This document shows, piece after piece, positions 27,016 through 35,139 of a stretch of DNA of 64,000 nt. Origin of the DNA: an uncultured Rhizobiaceae group bacterium (lineage in GTDB: Bacteria; Pseudomonadota; Alphaproteobacteria; Rhizobiales; Rhizobiaceae); contig CANMVS010000016.1 of the NCBI GenBank assembly GCA_947501445.1, positions 62,001 to 126,000 on the forward strand. Direction: 5' to 3'. The position numbers and the translations under genes are program-made. Within the stretch, counting starts at the first letter, position 1; each line of letters begins with the position of its first letter. The notes beneath the pieces were generated by a model. It was given only the letters and a program-made list of their open reading frames with translations, searched no databases and was not told the DNA's origin.

Positions 27016-27284
27016 GCGAAGAAAATGAACTGCCGTTCACATTTGGCGATTGGGTGGAATGCACGCTCAATCCAATGTTGCGCGGTGTGGTTGTTGGCGA
27101 TGAAAATTTTGGCAGCATTTATCACGTCCAGCTTTTGGGCACCGCGGTCATTCAAAAATTTCATTGCGTGGTCTTGCGTCGGATTGACGATCAATCCGGC
27201 GATGCAGGAATGGCAGGTGAAGAACAGGAGAATTTCACCAACGTTGTTCCACTTAAAACGGCAAAAATGAAAGGTTCTGCATAA
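27012..27284 (+). CDS. Hypothetical phage protein with SH3-like sequence
   Basis: 90 residues. 'FTFGDWVECTLNPMLRGVVV' and 'GSIYHVQLLGTAVIQKFHCV' read like a small beta barrel, related in style to the next gene's domains. Coupled to the neighbours by short overlaps. Confidence 0.6.
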   Translation: MSEENELPFTFGDWVECTLNPMLRGVVVGDENFGSIYHVQLLGTAVIQKFHCVVLRRIDDQSGDAGMAGEEQENFTNVVPLKTAKMKGSA

Positions 27285-28144
27285 TGGAACGAAAATTCAA
27301 AAAAGGTGACAAGGTTCGGTTTATTCGGGACAATCGAGATGGTGGTGCGGCATACGGGGCGAAAGGAGATTCGGCTACCGTATGTAAGGTAGGAATGTTA
27401 GAGGGCAAAGTGAGAGTAGTATTGAACAAATGCCGAGAAGGCTGCAGGCCCGTGGCCTTCACTGAAGACCTTGAATTCGTGTCAGACAAACCCGCGAGAC
27501 CGAGTAGTGAAGAGGAATTCAAAGTCGGTGACCGCGTGGTCTATAACGGCGCATCCTGCCTCTCCGCCGAAAAAGGTGCGACAGCAACTGTTGGTCCAAA
27601 AACGGCAATGTCGGCGGATAGTCTCTTTCTCAATGTCGTTTGGGATCGGAACGGCCTGGATTGTGGACAATTTGACGGCGGGTATTCACCTGAGAACTTT
27701 GCAAAAATGCCGTCAACTTCAGACCAGACCAATCTGCGCCTGATCGAACCATCCGCAGACTTTGATATAGGTACAATCATTGCGCACATGCTGAGTCTGA
27801 CGCCTCCCCGCAAAACAAAACCCAAAACCGCAATCGTCGCTGTTCTAAAGAACGGCGCACCGCGACCGTCTGAAACCCCGCATGTTCACCACAACAGGAC
27901 AACTGCCGAAAGAGAAGCCGAACGACTGGCAGACAAATACAAGGGCGATACATTCGCAGTGTTTGAACGTGTCAGCGAACACAAATGCAAAAAGCGTTAT
28001 GAACACGAATGGCAGAACCTGGTTGCGGAAGGCGAACTGATGTCCGCTATCAAGGAACTCCGCAGGCTGACTGATATGCCTTTGCGGACGGCAAAATACG
28101 TGGCCGAAGACTGGCGCAATAGCATCGCAGCACGCGCGGCTTAA
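27284..28144 (+). CDS. Multidomain phage protein: SH3-like repeats and L7/L12-like tail
   Basis: 286 residues. Two copies of a KOW/SH3-like start ('KFKKGDKVRFIRDN' and 'EFKVGDRVVYNG') occupy the first 150 residues. A basic linker and a short 'TAIVAVLKNGAPRPSETPHV' segment follow. The last 35 residues ('ELMSAIKELRRLTDMPLRTA' and KYVAEDW) resemble the C-terminal helices of ribosomal protein L7/L12. It could touch the translation machinery, but this is inference from short similarity. Confidence 0.6.
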   Translation: MERKFKKGDKVRFIRDNRDGGAAYGAKGDSATVCKVGMLEGKVRVVLNKCREGCRPVAFTEDLEFVSDKPARPSSEEEFKVGDRVVYNGASCLSAEKGATATVGPKTAMSADSLFLNVVWDRNGLDCGQFDGGYSPENFAKMPSTSDQTNLRLIEPSADFDIGTIIAHMLSLTPPRKTKPKTAIVAVLKNGAPRPSETPHVHHNRTTAEREAERLADKYKGDTFAVFERVSEHKCKKRYEHEWQNLVAEGELMSAIKELRRLTDMPLRTAKYVAEDWRNSIAARAA

Positions 28145-28165
28145 TCACACTCTCACCACACCCCG
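28145..28165 (+). repeat. CACCAC-type leader (weak copy)
   Basis: TCACACTCTCACCACACCCC, C/A-rich and about 50 bases ahead of the small membrane genes at 28212 and 28340. Confidence 0.45.
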
Positions 28166-28211
28166 AACCAAAACACCCTACTGCTTCGCAGTGGGGTGTC
28201 GGAGAATTGCT

Positions 28212-28349
28212 GTGTTCTATCATGAGAAATATGACGACGACCTTCATTGCAACATGGCCTTACCGCCAACCAGATCGAACTATGCGCTGATAGCCATCAT
28301 TTTTTCTGCAATCGTCGCGCTGATTACGGGTGCCTGGCTATGGTTATAA
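28212..28349 (+). CDS. Small membrane protein (45 aa)
   Basis: GTG-initiated frame beginning MFYHEKYDDDLHCN, with a single C-terminal helix (NYALIAIIFSAIVALITGAW). GGAG lies 8 bases upstream. It overlaps the next small membrane ORF by 10 bases. Confidence 0.55.
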   Translation: MFYHEKYDDDLHCNMALPPTRSNYALIAIIFSAIVALITGAWLWL

Positions 28350-28429
28350 GGCCGGATCCCTCGACCGCCGCGCTTTACAGCATGTTGGCCTTGCTGGCGT
28401 TTATCACATTTCTGAAACTGCTTTCATAG
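28340..28429 (+). CDS. Small membrane protein (29 aa)
   Basis: Frame MVIRPDPSTAALYSMLALLA with one hydrophobic helix ending KLLS. It starts inside the previous gene and ends 13 bases before the Sak4-like gene, whose GGAGG ribosome site follows its stop. Plausible but very short. Confidence 0.4.
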   Translation: MVIRPDPSTAALYSMLALLAFITFLKLLS

Positions 28430-28441
28430 GAGGCGACACAC

Positions 28442-29248
28442 TTGGCAATCTCTCTTGCAAATTTGAAAAAAGTGGCGGCAAGCCCGCTGCCGATTGCAAC
28501 GCTTTACGGCGTTCCAAAGGTTGGTAAAACCAGCCTTGCGGCAGAATTTCCAAATCCGGTTTATCTCAACACGGCGGGTGAAAGTCCACCTATAGATATA
28601 GTCGATCTGCCATCCAACACGGACGAAAACGGCAATCCTGCACCGGTCGAGACTTTTGATGAAGTTCTTGACTTCGTCAGTGAGCTAATCACTGAAGAAC
28701 ACGACTTTGGTACACTGATTGTGGACAGCCTTGACGGTCTTGAGCCGCTCGTTTGGTCGCACACTTGCGCGATAAACGGATGGTCGAACTTGGAAGAACC
28801 GGGGTTCGGCAAAGGGTATCTTGCAGCGGATGAAGTCTGGCGTGAATATTTGCGCGCGATTGAAGCGTTGGCGCAAAAAGGTGTTTGGATTGTGCAGATT
28901 GCACATACCGAAATCACCCGGTTCGACAGTCCAACAACGGATCCGTATTCGCGCTATGGCATCAAGCTGCACAAGCGTGCGTCGGCCCTCGTTCAGGAGG
29001 CATCGTCGATCATCGGGTTTATGAACTATCGCGCGACGATCAAAGAAAAGGACGTCGGCCACAACAAGAAAGTCAGTCGCGCTGATGGTTCCGGCGAGCG
29101 CCAGATTCACCTTGAAGAACGGCCCGGTTTTATCGCAGGTAATCGTTTCGGAATGCCGCCAAAAGTAAGATACGAGCGCGGCAAGGGGTACGAAACATTG
29201 TCGAAAGAAATGTCCAAGCATCAGCCGAAACCTGCGGAGGCTGCATAA
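28442..29248 (+). CDS. Phage AAA ATPase, Sak4-like recombinase
   Basis: 268 residues. Walker A is 'GVPKVGKTSLA' near residue 23, Walker B 'FGTLIVDSLDGLE', and a sensor-like 'GVWIVQIAHTEI' follows, giving the RecA-core layout of Sak4-type single-strand annealing proteins. The DUF669 gene two genes downstream is the usual partner. It should catalyse phage DNA recombination or assist replication. The start is TTG 28442, with AGGAGG about 8 bases upstream. Confidence 0.8.
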   Translation: MAISLANLKKVAASPLPIATLYGVPKVGKTSLAAEFPNPVYLNTAGESPPIDIVDLPSNTDENGNPAPVETFDEVLDFVSELITEEHDFGTLIVDSLDGLEPLVWSHTCAINGWSNLEEPGFGKGYLAADEVWREYLRAIEALAQKGVWIVQIAHTEITRFDSPTTDPYSRYGIKLHKRASALVQEASSIIGFMNYRATIKEKDVGHNKKVSRADGSGERQIHLEERPGFIAGNRFGMPPKVRYERGKGYETLSKEMSKHQPKPAEAA

Positions 29249-29457
29249 TGGGAAAGGGCAAGAAGGAAACAGATTGGCTTACCGAGTCGAAAGAATACCT
29301 GCTCAATGGCGGCCTTGGTGAGGTCATCGGAATGACGTCCGTTTCGAAAAAAATGGGGTTTGAGAAAGTCCAGTGTGACACCGCCACGATGATGGCAATC
29401 TGCCTGCTGGCCGACGAGGCAGTCAAAGCACGCGCGGCAACACACACCACACATTAA
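29248..29457 (+). CDS. Hypothetical phage protein
   Basis: 69 residues, MGKGKKETDWLTESKEYLLN ..., C-terminus ending in a His/Thr stretch encoded by the start of the CACCAC leader for the next gene. Its ATG overlaps the Sak4-like stop. Function unknown. Confidence 0.6.
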   Translation: MGKGKKETDWLTESKEYLLNGGLGEVIGMTSVSKKMGFEKVQCDTATMMAICLLADEAVKARAATHTTH

Positions 29458-29492
29458 CACCACCACCACACTCACCACCACCACACACCACG
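29443..29492 (+). repeat. CACCAC leader of the DUF669 gene
   Basis: Fifty bases of almost pure C and A (CACCACCACCACACTCACC and similar) ending 15 bases before ATG 29508, followed by AGGAG. The 5' part is read as coding by the preceding gene. Confidence 0.75.
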
Positions 29493-29507
29493 AACCAGGA
29501 GCGCCGA

Positions 29508-30089
29508 ATGGCACAACTAGCAAGTAAATTTGATGCGACCGAACACGATACAGAACAGCGGGATTTCGAGGGTTTGCCCAACGGCATATACGAATTTGAA
29601 GTCGAGGCTTCCGAAATTGTCGAAACCGGCCCGGAAAAAGACCGTACGGGTAACGGTATGAAATACACTGCCAATGTGCGCGAACCCGAAGCGTTGGCGG
29701 GGCGAAAATTCTTTGGTTTCATCAACCTTGAAAACAAAAATGCGCAAGCTCAGGAAATCGGGCAAAAGGAACTCGCCAGCATGTGCCGGGCAATTGGCAT
29801 AACAGAGGTTGAGGACACGGAAGAGCTTCACCTTCAGCCCTTTATCGTCAAAATCGGCATGGGGAAACCAAGCAAGAAAAAGGATGCCGATGGCAACCCG
29901 GAATATCCGGCAAAGTCTGAAATCAAGAAGTACTTCTTCCCGGACGAGGGCAACCTGCCAGAACCGGCTATCGACGAAAATCAGCCCGTGAAAGCCGCCA
30001 ACGACAATCGCGCGCCAGCCGCCAGCGACAATAAACCAGCGCCAGCGAAAGCGGCTGCGGCCGGCGGGAAAAAGAGGCCGTGGGGTTAA
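29508..30089 (+). CDS. DUF669 protein, probable single-strand DNA-binding partner
   Basis: 193 residues. 'DFEGLPNGIYEFEVEASEIV' and 'GNGMKYTANVREPEALAGRK' plus 'FGFINLEN' match DUF669, a family that co-occurs with Sak4-like ATPases and may act as the cognate SSB-like protein. The C-terminus is a disordered Ala/Pro/Lys tail with ANDN and SDN motifs. The stop overlaps the next ATG (TAATG). Confidence 0.8.
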   Translation: MAQLASKFDATEHDTEQRDFEGLPNGIYEFEVEASEIVETGPEKDRTGNGMKYTANVREPEALAGRKFFGFINLENKNAQAQEIGQKELASMCRAIGITEVEDTEELHLQPFIVKIGMGKPSKKKDADGNPEYPAKSEIKKYFFPDEGNLPEPAIDENQPVKAANDNRAPAASDNKPAPAKAAAAGGKKRPWG

Positions 30090-30268
30090 TGGGTGAACTG
30101 GCGTTTGGGGCACCGCAGATCATCTATGTTGTCCTGTCGATGCTTGGTTTGGGCTTCGTGCTCGCAAAGGATGGAGAGGCGTCACGACCCTATAGCTTTT
30201 ATCGGTCGTTGTTCTCGTTCACCATCATAATTCCGCTCCTATGGTGGGGCGGCTTCTTCACCACATAA
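30089..30268 (+). CDS. Small membrane protein (59 aa)
   Basis: MGELAFGAPQIIYVVLSMLG followed by a second helix (YRSLFSFTIIIPLLWWGGFF); two predicted membrane segments. Start overlaps the preceding stop. Could be holin-like in topology, but its place in the early operon argues against a lysis role. Confidence 0.55.
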   Translation: MGELAFGAPQIIYVVLSMLGLGFVLAKDGEASRPYSFYRSLFSFTIIIPLLWWGGFFTT

Positions 30269-30340
30269 AAACGAATGAGCCGGTTGCCCACCACAGACAA
30301 CCGGCTCGTATTCACCACACATCCGGTTACCACACCAGAA
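30253..30340 (+). repeat. CACCAC-type leader of the sliding clamp gene
   Basis: Interrupted CACCACA units (TTCACCACATAAA, CCCACCACAGAC, TTCACCACACATCC, TTACCACACC) precede GAGGAG and ATG 30356. Confidence 0.6.
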
Positions 30341-30355
30341 TGAGGAGTTTGCCCC

Positions 30356-31399
30356 ATGCGAATAGAAATCGCACGGAATCAACTGGCTGGCTTGTTATCA
30401 CAAGTGACAAAGGCTGTCGAGGCGCGCAACACAATACCGATACTGAACCATGTTCGCCTGGAGGTATCGAATGGCCGGTTGTTTGCCACGGCAAGCGACC
30501 TTGATATCGAAATCAAGGGCAGCATTAAAGTTGAATGTTCGGAAGACTGGTCAGGTTGTTTGCAAGCCAGTTTGCTTACCAAAATTATCGGCAAACTGAA
30601 GGGTGACACCGTCACTCTGGAACCGGGCGATGATCAGGCCGTCGTCAAATCTGGCCGAAGCCAATTTAAGTTGAATACGCTGCCCGCAGCGGACTTCCCG
30701 ACGATGGCAATGAGTGCAATGGAAGCCACATATGAGATCGATCTTGCCGAAATCGTTGCACCTACCGTATTCGCAATTTCGTCTGAGGAAACCCGGTATT
30801 ACCTCAATGGGGTGTTTCTTGAATCAGGCGCAGCAACAGCGACCGACGGTCACCGATTGGCGCATGTCGAGCGCAAACCGTGGGGTGAGCATCCCGGAAT
30901 AATCATACCACGCAAAATGGTCGGTCTCATTCCAAAGGGTGTGCAGGCGGTTTCTATCGGCCAAAGCAGGATTCAAATTGAAACTGACGATATCACCATC
31001 AACAGCAAGTTGATTGACGGTAACTTCCCTGACTACAGGCGCGTTATTCCAAGCGACAATGACAAGCTTGCTGCTGTTGACAGGGATGCATTGCGCGCCG
31101 CCGCTGACCGGGTTGTTCTGGTCTCAGACCAACGGGCCGTAAAGTTGGCATTTGCGGGCGACAATATTGACCTTTTCGCGAAAGGGCAGTCAGGCAATGC
31201 CGAAGACAGTGTTGCGTGCACATACAGCGACGAACCAATGGATATTGGTTTCAACAGCAAGTATTTGGCTGACTTGCTAGCCAATCTACCGACGGGCGAA
31301 ATCAAGATTGCATTGAAGGATCCAGGATCCCCTGCGCTGATAACCAGCGTGGAAGACGACACAGTCAAATTCGTTTTGATGCCAATGAGGTTTGGCTGA
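30356..31399 (+). CDS. dnaN: Phage-encoded DNA polymerase III sliding clamp (beta)
   Basis: 347 residues with three clamp domains: domain 1 'ARNTIPILNHVRLEVSNGRL', domain 2 'YYLNGVFLESGAATATDGHR' and 'LIDGNFPDYRRVIP', domain 3 ending 'VKFVLMPMRFG', the canonical C-terminal MPMR pocket sequence. The product encircles DNA and tethers polymerase or other partners. It is a full-length clamp rather than a fragment; a phage copy may recruit phage proteins with clamp-binding peptides (see findings). Confidence 0.95.
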   Translation: MRIEIARNQLAGLLSQVTKAVEARNTIPILNHVRLEVSNGRLFATASDLDIEIKGSIKVECSEDWSGCLQASLLTKIIGKLKGDTVTLEPGDDQAVVKSGRSQFKLNTLPAADFPTMAMSAMEATYEIDLAEIVAPTVFAISSEETRYYLNGVFLESGAATATDGHRLAHVERKPWGEHPGIIIPRKMVGLIPKGVQAVSIGQSRIQIETDDITINSKLIDGNFPDYRRVIPSDNDKLAAVDRDALRAAADRVVLVSDQRAVKLAFAGDNIDLFAKGQSGNAEDSVACTYSDEPMDIGFNSKYLADLLANLPTGEIKIALKDPGSPALITSVEDDTVKFVLMPMRFG

Positions 31400-31455
31400 T
31401 GGATGACCACGGACAGGACGGCAAACGCGTTGACCATGTAGGGATGGATGACTGA
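31399..31455 (+). CDS. Possible 18-residue ORF
   Basis: MDDHGQDGKRVDHVGMDD in the gap between clamp and nuclease genes; ATG overlaps the clamp stop and the TGA abuts the next ATG. It may simply be a translational bridge. Confidence 0.25.
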   Translation: MDDHGQDGKRVDHVGMDD

Positions 31456-32433
31456 ATGGCACCCATCCCAAAGCCAACCGCAAGCACCGTGCGCGCCATC
31501 TATGCGGCATATGAGGCTGCCAACACGCACTATGACAGTCTCGGCATAAGCGTCGGTGAGATCGGCACAGAGTGCAACCGTGCGCTTTGGTACACGCTGC
31601 ACTGGACTGCGCACGCAGAAGTCATAACTGGCCGCAAACTGTCGATCTTCCGCACGGGTGACAGGTGGGAAGATGTGCTGGTTGATGATCTTGAACGCAT
31701 TGGTGTCGAGGTGTGGGGACAGCAGGACCGCATAAGGTTGGCCGATGGACATATTCGCGGCAAGTGCGACGGCAAGGCATTGGGATTACCGGAAGCGCCA
31801 AAGACCGAACACCTGTGCGAATTCAAGTCGAGCAACGACAACGGGTTCAAGCAGCTGGTGAAAGACGGATGCAAGAAAGCAAAACCGCTTCATTACGGCC
31901 AGGTCCAAATCGGCATGCACGCCTTCGGGATGGCACGCGCTTTGTATCTGGTGGTCAATAAAAATGACGACAGCCGGTACGCTGAACGAATTGAATATGA
32001 CGTCGACTATTGCCTTCGTCAGATTGCGCGTGTTGGCAGGATTATCGACATGCCGGAACCACCGTCACGGATTTCGGAGAACCCGGAGTTCTTCGGCTGC
32101 CTGTTCTGCAAGCACAAACCTGTTTGTCATGAAAAAGCATGGCCGCGCGTAACCTGTCGATCATGCATTCATTCGACTCCCGAAATGGGTGGTGACGCCC
32201 ATTGGTCGTGCGCGCGCTGGAATAAACCCTTGTCCTTTGATGAGCAGAAAGCCGCCTGCCCTGCGCATTTGCACATACCGGCGTTGGTGCCTGGCGAGCA
32301 GATCGACGCAGACCACGAAAACGAAACCATCACATACAAGCTGCACAGCGGTCGGGTTTGGACTGATGGCGGTGAGAATGAAGACTCCACCACATCACAC
32401 AACACCACATCACACACCACCACATCACAATGA
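31456..32433 (+). CDS. Cas4/RecB-like PD-(D/E)XK exonuclease with Fe-S cluster
   Basis: 325 residues. The nuclease core is visible as 'HIRGKCDGKALGLPEA' (Asp) and 'HLCEFKSSNDNGFK' (E-x-K). Cysteines flank it in the Cas4/AddB pattern: one near the N-terminus ('GTECNRALWY') and three late ones ('GCLFCKHKPVC'), likely a 4Fe-4S cluster. A further Cys/His cluster follows ('CRSCIHSTPEMGGDAHWSCA'). It probably resects DNA ends for the Sak4/DUF669 system. The C-terminal Thr/Ser/His repeats are encoded by the CACCAC leader of the next gene. Confidence 0.82.
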   Translation: MAPIPKPTASTVRAIYAAYEAANTHYDSLGISVGEIGTECNRALWYTLHWTAHAEVITGRKLSIFRTGDRWEDVLVDDLERIGVEVWGQQDRIRLADGHIRGKCDGKALGLPEAPKTEHLCEFKSSNDNGFKQLVKDGCKKAKPLHYGQVQIGMHAFGMARALYLVVNKNDDSRYAERIEYDVDYCLRQIARVGRIIDMPEPPSRISENPEFFGCLFCKHKPVCHEKAWPRVTCRSCIHSTPEMGGDAHWSCARWNKPLSFDEQKAACPAHLHIPALVPGEQIDADHENETITYKLHSGRVWTDGGENEDSTTSHNTTSHTTTSQ

Positions 32434-32444
32434 GGAGCCACCAC
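32386..32444 (+). repeat. CACCAC/CACATCA leader
   Basis: Alternating ACACCACATCAC units, partly inside the nuclease 3' end, followed by GAGGAG, CCACCAC and a GTG start at 32445. Confidence 0.7.
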
Positions 32445-32624
32445 GTGACAGAAAGACCAGAGTCCTTCGATAAAGCAATGCAATTGCTGACGTCAGGCGT
32501 ACGTCAGAAAGAGATTGCGATACATCTTGATGTATCACGCCAGCGCGTTCACCTACGCGTCCTGCGGGGCCGTCAGGTGCTTGCGCGCAGACTTCTCAGA
32601 CCCATGCTTGCGGAGGCCGCTTGA
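32445..32624 (+). CDS. Small helix-turn-helix protein
   Basis: 59 residues from GTG 32445 (7 bases after AGGAG). 'SFDKAMQLLTSGVRQKEIAI' plus HLDVSRQRVHLRVLRG is a resolvase/sigma-type HTH with a basic tail. It lies directly before the helicase gene. Probably a DNA-binding accessory or regulator. Confidence 0.6.
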   Translation: MTERPESFDKAMQLLTSGVRQKEIAIHLDVSRQRVHLRVLRGRQVLARRLLRPMLAEAA

Positions 32625-34391
32625 ATGGGTCTTCGTTACTTCCAAAGGGACGCTGTCGATGAGGTCTTCGACTATTGGGGTCACACCGCAGGTAACCCGC
32701 TTGTCGATATGGCGACAGGTACCGGGAAGTCGATAACGCTTGGCACCCTCACGCAAGAGATGATTGTCAAATACCCTGATATGCGTGTCGGCATTGTCAC
32801 GCACGTTGTCGAGTTGGTCGAAGGGAATTTCCTTGAGTTGCTCGGAATTTATCCCTTTGCGCCAGCTGGCATTCTGGCGGCGGCTTTAGGGCGACGTGAT
32901 TTCGATGCACAGATTTTGTTTTGCCAGCTTCAGACCGCTTGGAACAAAACCGCAGCCATTGGAAGTATTGACGTACTCATAATTGATGAAGCGCATTTGG
33001 TCCCAACCAATGGCGCAACGATGTATCGAAAAATGATTGACCAGCTACTTTTGCTCAATCCTGACATGAAGGTTGTCGGGTTTACGGCGACACCCTACCG
33101 ACTGGACAGCGGCAGACTTGATGAGGGTGACGACAGGCTATTTGATGACATCGTTTACACCTACGGCATTCGCGAGGGAATTGACGACGGATATCTGACA
33201 CCCATCACATCCACACAGACTTCCGTAAGGCAGAACATATCCGGCGTAGGAAAATTAGGTGGCGATTTCAAGAAAGGTGCGTTGGCTGCCGCGGTTGATA
33301 AGGAAGCGCTCAACCGACAGATTTTGGAGGAGGTATTAGACGTTGAGGGGTACCGCAGAAAAGCGTTGTTTTTCTGCGCTGGCGTACAGCACGCCACCAA
33401 TCAGCGTGACCTCATTCGCGAAGCCGGCCGTACTTGTGAGGTTATACATGGTGACACTCACAAAAATGACCGCCGACGGATAATTGCGGCCTTCAAAGCC
33501 GGGGATATTTGGGGGGTCACAAATGACAATGTCATGTCGACCGGTACGAACGTTCCCGGCATCGACCTGATAGTCGATAGCTCACCAACCGCGAGCGCAA
33601 GCAGATACGTACAGCGCGTTGGCCGTGGCACGCGTGTCATTTATCCACCCGGCTTTGATTCCGAGGCTGTTGACGCCGAGGCGCGCAGGGCTGCAATTGC
33701 CGGTCACATCAAACCGAACTGTCGCTATATGGATTTTGCTGGCAACCTCAATCGGCACGGGCCGGTCGATATGATCGAGCCAAAAGTGCCAGGCAAGGGT
33801 GACGGTGAAGCGCCAATCAAAATCTGCCCGCAAGACGAGGGTGGGTGCGGCGAGCAGTTGCACGCATCACTGCGTATATGTTGGAAATGTGGGCACGAAT
33901 TTCCTGAACCGGAAACCAAGTTGGACAAAACCGCCGCGGATGCACCCATCATTTCAACGGCGGAACCAACCGTTCGCGAGGTGGCCAGCCGTCGTTTTGA
34001 TTACCACGAAGGCAAGGCCAATAAGCCGCCAAGCGTCAAGACAACATACATGTGCGGACTTACCGCCATGCGCGAATGGCTGTGCCCGCAACACACCGGT
34101 TACGCAAAGAGCAAGGCCGACCGATGGTGGTTGAAACACGGCGGCGAACGCCCGTTTCCTAAATCCGTTCGGGAATGGCTTGAGCGCCAGAACGAACTGC
34201 TTGAAACAATGGAAATCACGGTCGAGCCGAATGGGAAATACTGGAACATCGTCAGTCAGCAACCAGGTGAAAACCAGCAATTTGCAGACGTGCCAGCACC
34301 GGCCAACGACAATGCGCCCGAAGTCACGCCAGCCAACGACAACGCGAAGGTCATCGATTGGGATGAACTCGACGACATAATACCGTTTTGA
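32625..34391 (+). CDS. Superfamily 2 DNA helicase (DEAD/DEAH type)
   Basis: 588 residues. Motif I is 'DMATGTGKSITL', motif II 'LIIDEAHLV', motif III 'VVGFTATPYR', and motif VI 'YVQRVGRGTR', an SSL2/RecQ-like helicase core. After the core there is a zinc ribbon ('CPQDEGGCGEQLHASLRICWKC'). The C-terminus has two ANDN motifs and an acidic end 'DWDELDDIIPF'. It probably unwinds DNA during phage replication or recombination. Confidence 0.9.
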   Translation: MGLRYFQRDAVDEVFDYWGHTAGNPLVDMATGTGKSITLGTLTQEMIVKYPDMRVGIVTHVVELVEGNFLELLGIYPFAPAGILAAALGRRDFDAQILFCQLQTAWNKTAAIGSIDVLIIDEAHLVPTNGATMYRKMIDQLLLLNPDMKVVGFTATPYRLDSGRLDEGDDRLFDDIVYTYGIREGIDDGYLTPITSTQTSVRQNISGVGKLGGDFKKGALAAAVDKEALNRQILEEVLDVEGYRRKALFFCAGVQHATNQRDLIREAGRTCEVIHGDTHKNDRRRIIAAFKAGDIWGVTNDNVMSTGTNVPGIDLIVDSSPTASASRYVQRVGRGTRVIYPPGFDSEAVDAEARRAAIAGHIKPNCRYMDFAGNLNRHGPVDMIEPKVPGKGDGEAPIKICPQDEGGCGEQLHASLRICWKCGHEFPEPETKLDKTAADAPIISTAEPTVREVASRRFDYHEGKANKPPSVKTTYMCGLTAMREWLCPQHTGYAKSKADRWWLKHGGERPFPKSVREWLERQNELLETMEITVEPNGKYWNIVSQQPGENQQFADVPAPANDNAPEVTPANDNAKVIDWDELDDIIPF

Positions 34392-34420
34392 TCACCACAC
34401 CACTCACCACCACCACCGGA
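34392..34420 (+). repeat. CACCAC leader
   Basis: TCACCACACCACTCACCACC continuing ACCACCGGAG, filling the entire gap between helicase stop and ATG 34429 and merging with the GGAG ribosome site. Confidence 0.75.
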
Positions 34421-34428
34421 GTACCGAA

Positions 34429-35139
34429 ATGACCACCACACCAGGTATTGGACACAACAACCCGCCAGTCACCGCAAACGACATCTTTGAAGAAATCATT
34501 GACCTGTATGAGGAAGCCAAAAATTGGGCTGATGGTGAGCCAATCATGTCAACTGAAATGCACGACGCGGTGACCAAACTGCACGACGATCTGCACGACG
34601 CCGGAAAGCGGCTGGACGGGTTTCGCAAAGAGGAAAAGAAGCCGCTCGACAAACAGGTCAAGGCAATTCAGAAGCGTTACAACCCATATATCCAGCCCAA
34701 AAGAGGCAAGGTCGATATGGGTAAATCCACGCTTGCCGATTTGCTGGCACCGTGGCGCGCCGAAGTCATCAGAAAAAAGGAAGCAGCAGCTGCAAAGGCA
34801 CGTGAGGAAGCCGATGTAAAAGCACGGGCAGCCGAGGAGGCCTTGCGCGCCAGCACCGGAAATCTGGTCGAACGTGAGAAGGCGGAATTGCTTCTAAAGG
34901 AAGCCAAGAAAGACGACCGCATTGCAAAGCGCGTTGACAAAGCGGCAACAACCGGAACCGGATTACGGACGGTTTGGGCTGCAACGTTAACCGATAGATC
35001 GGCGGCATTGGATTGGGCTTTTGATCGTGATCCACGACAATTTATGGAGGTAGCGCAGCAACTGGCGAATGAAGCCGTTCGTTCTGGTGTGCGGACAATT
35101 CCGGGGTTTGAAATCACTGAATCGAAGGTCGCGCGATGA
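34429..35139 (+). CDS. Coiled-coil phage protein of unknown function
   Basis: 236 residues. It begins MTTTPGIGHNNPPVTANDIF, a start commonly seen in alphaproteobacterial phage proteins. A long Lys/Glu/Ala coiled coil covers residues 50-170 (KEEKKPLDKQVKAIQKRYNP, REEADVKARAAEEALRAS). The C-terminal 70 residues are globular and end ITESKVAR. It overlaps the next gene by 4 bases (ATGA). Possibly a DNA-binding or recombination-mediator protein. Confidence 0.6.
   Translation: MTTTPGIGHNNPPVTANDIFEEIIDLYEEAKNWADGEPIMSTEMHDAVTKLHDDLHDAGKRLDGFRKEEKKPLDKQVKAIQKRYNPYIQPKRGKVDMGKSTLADLLAPWRAEVIRKKEAAAAKAREEADVKARAAEEALRASTGNLVEREKAELLLKEAKKDDRIAKRVDKAATTGTGLRTVWAATLTDRSAALDWAFDRDPRQFMEVAQQLANEAVRSGVRTIPGFEITESKVAR

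Noticed and set aside
29443-29492. CACCAC runs considered as a CRISPR or minisatellite array
   Set aside because: There are no unique spacers and no fixed repeat unit; copies are dispersed and tied to gene starts.
31033-31752. Minus-strand 239-residue open frame opposite the clamp and nuclease genes
   Set aside because: It spans two recognised genes on the other strand and has shadow-type Ser/Arg-rich composition.
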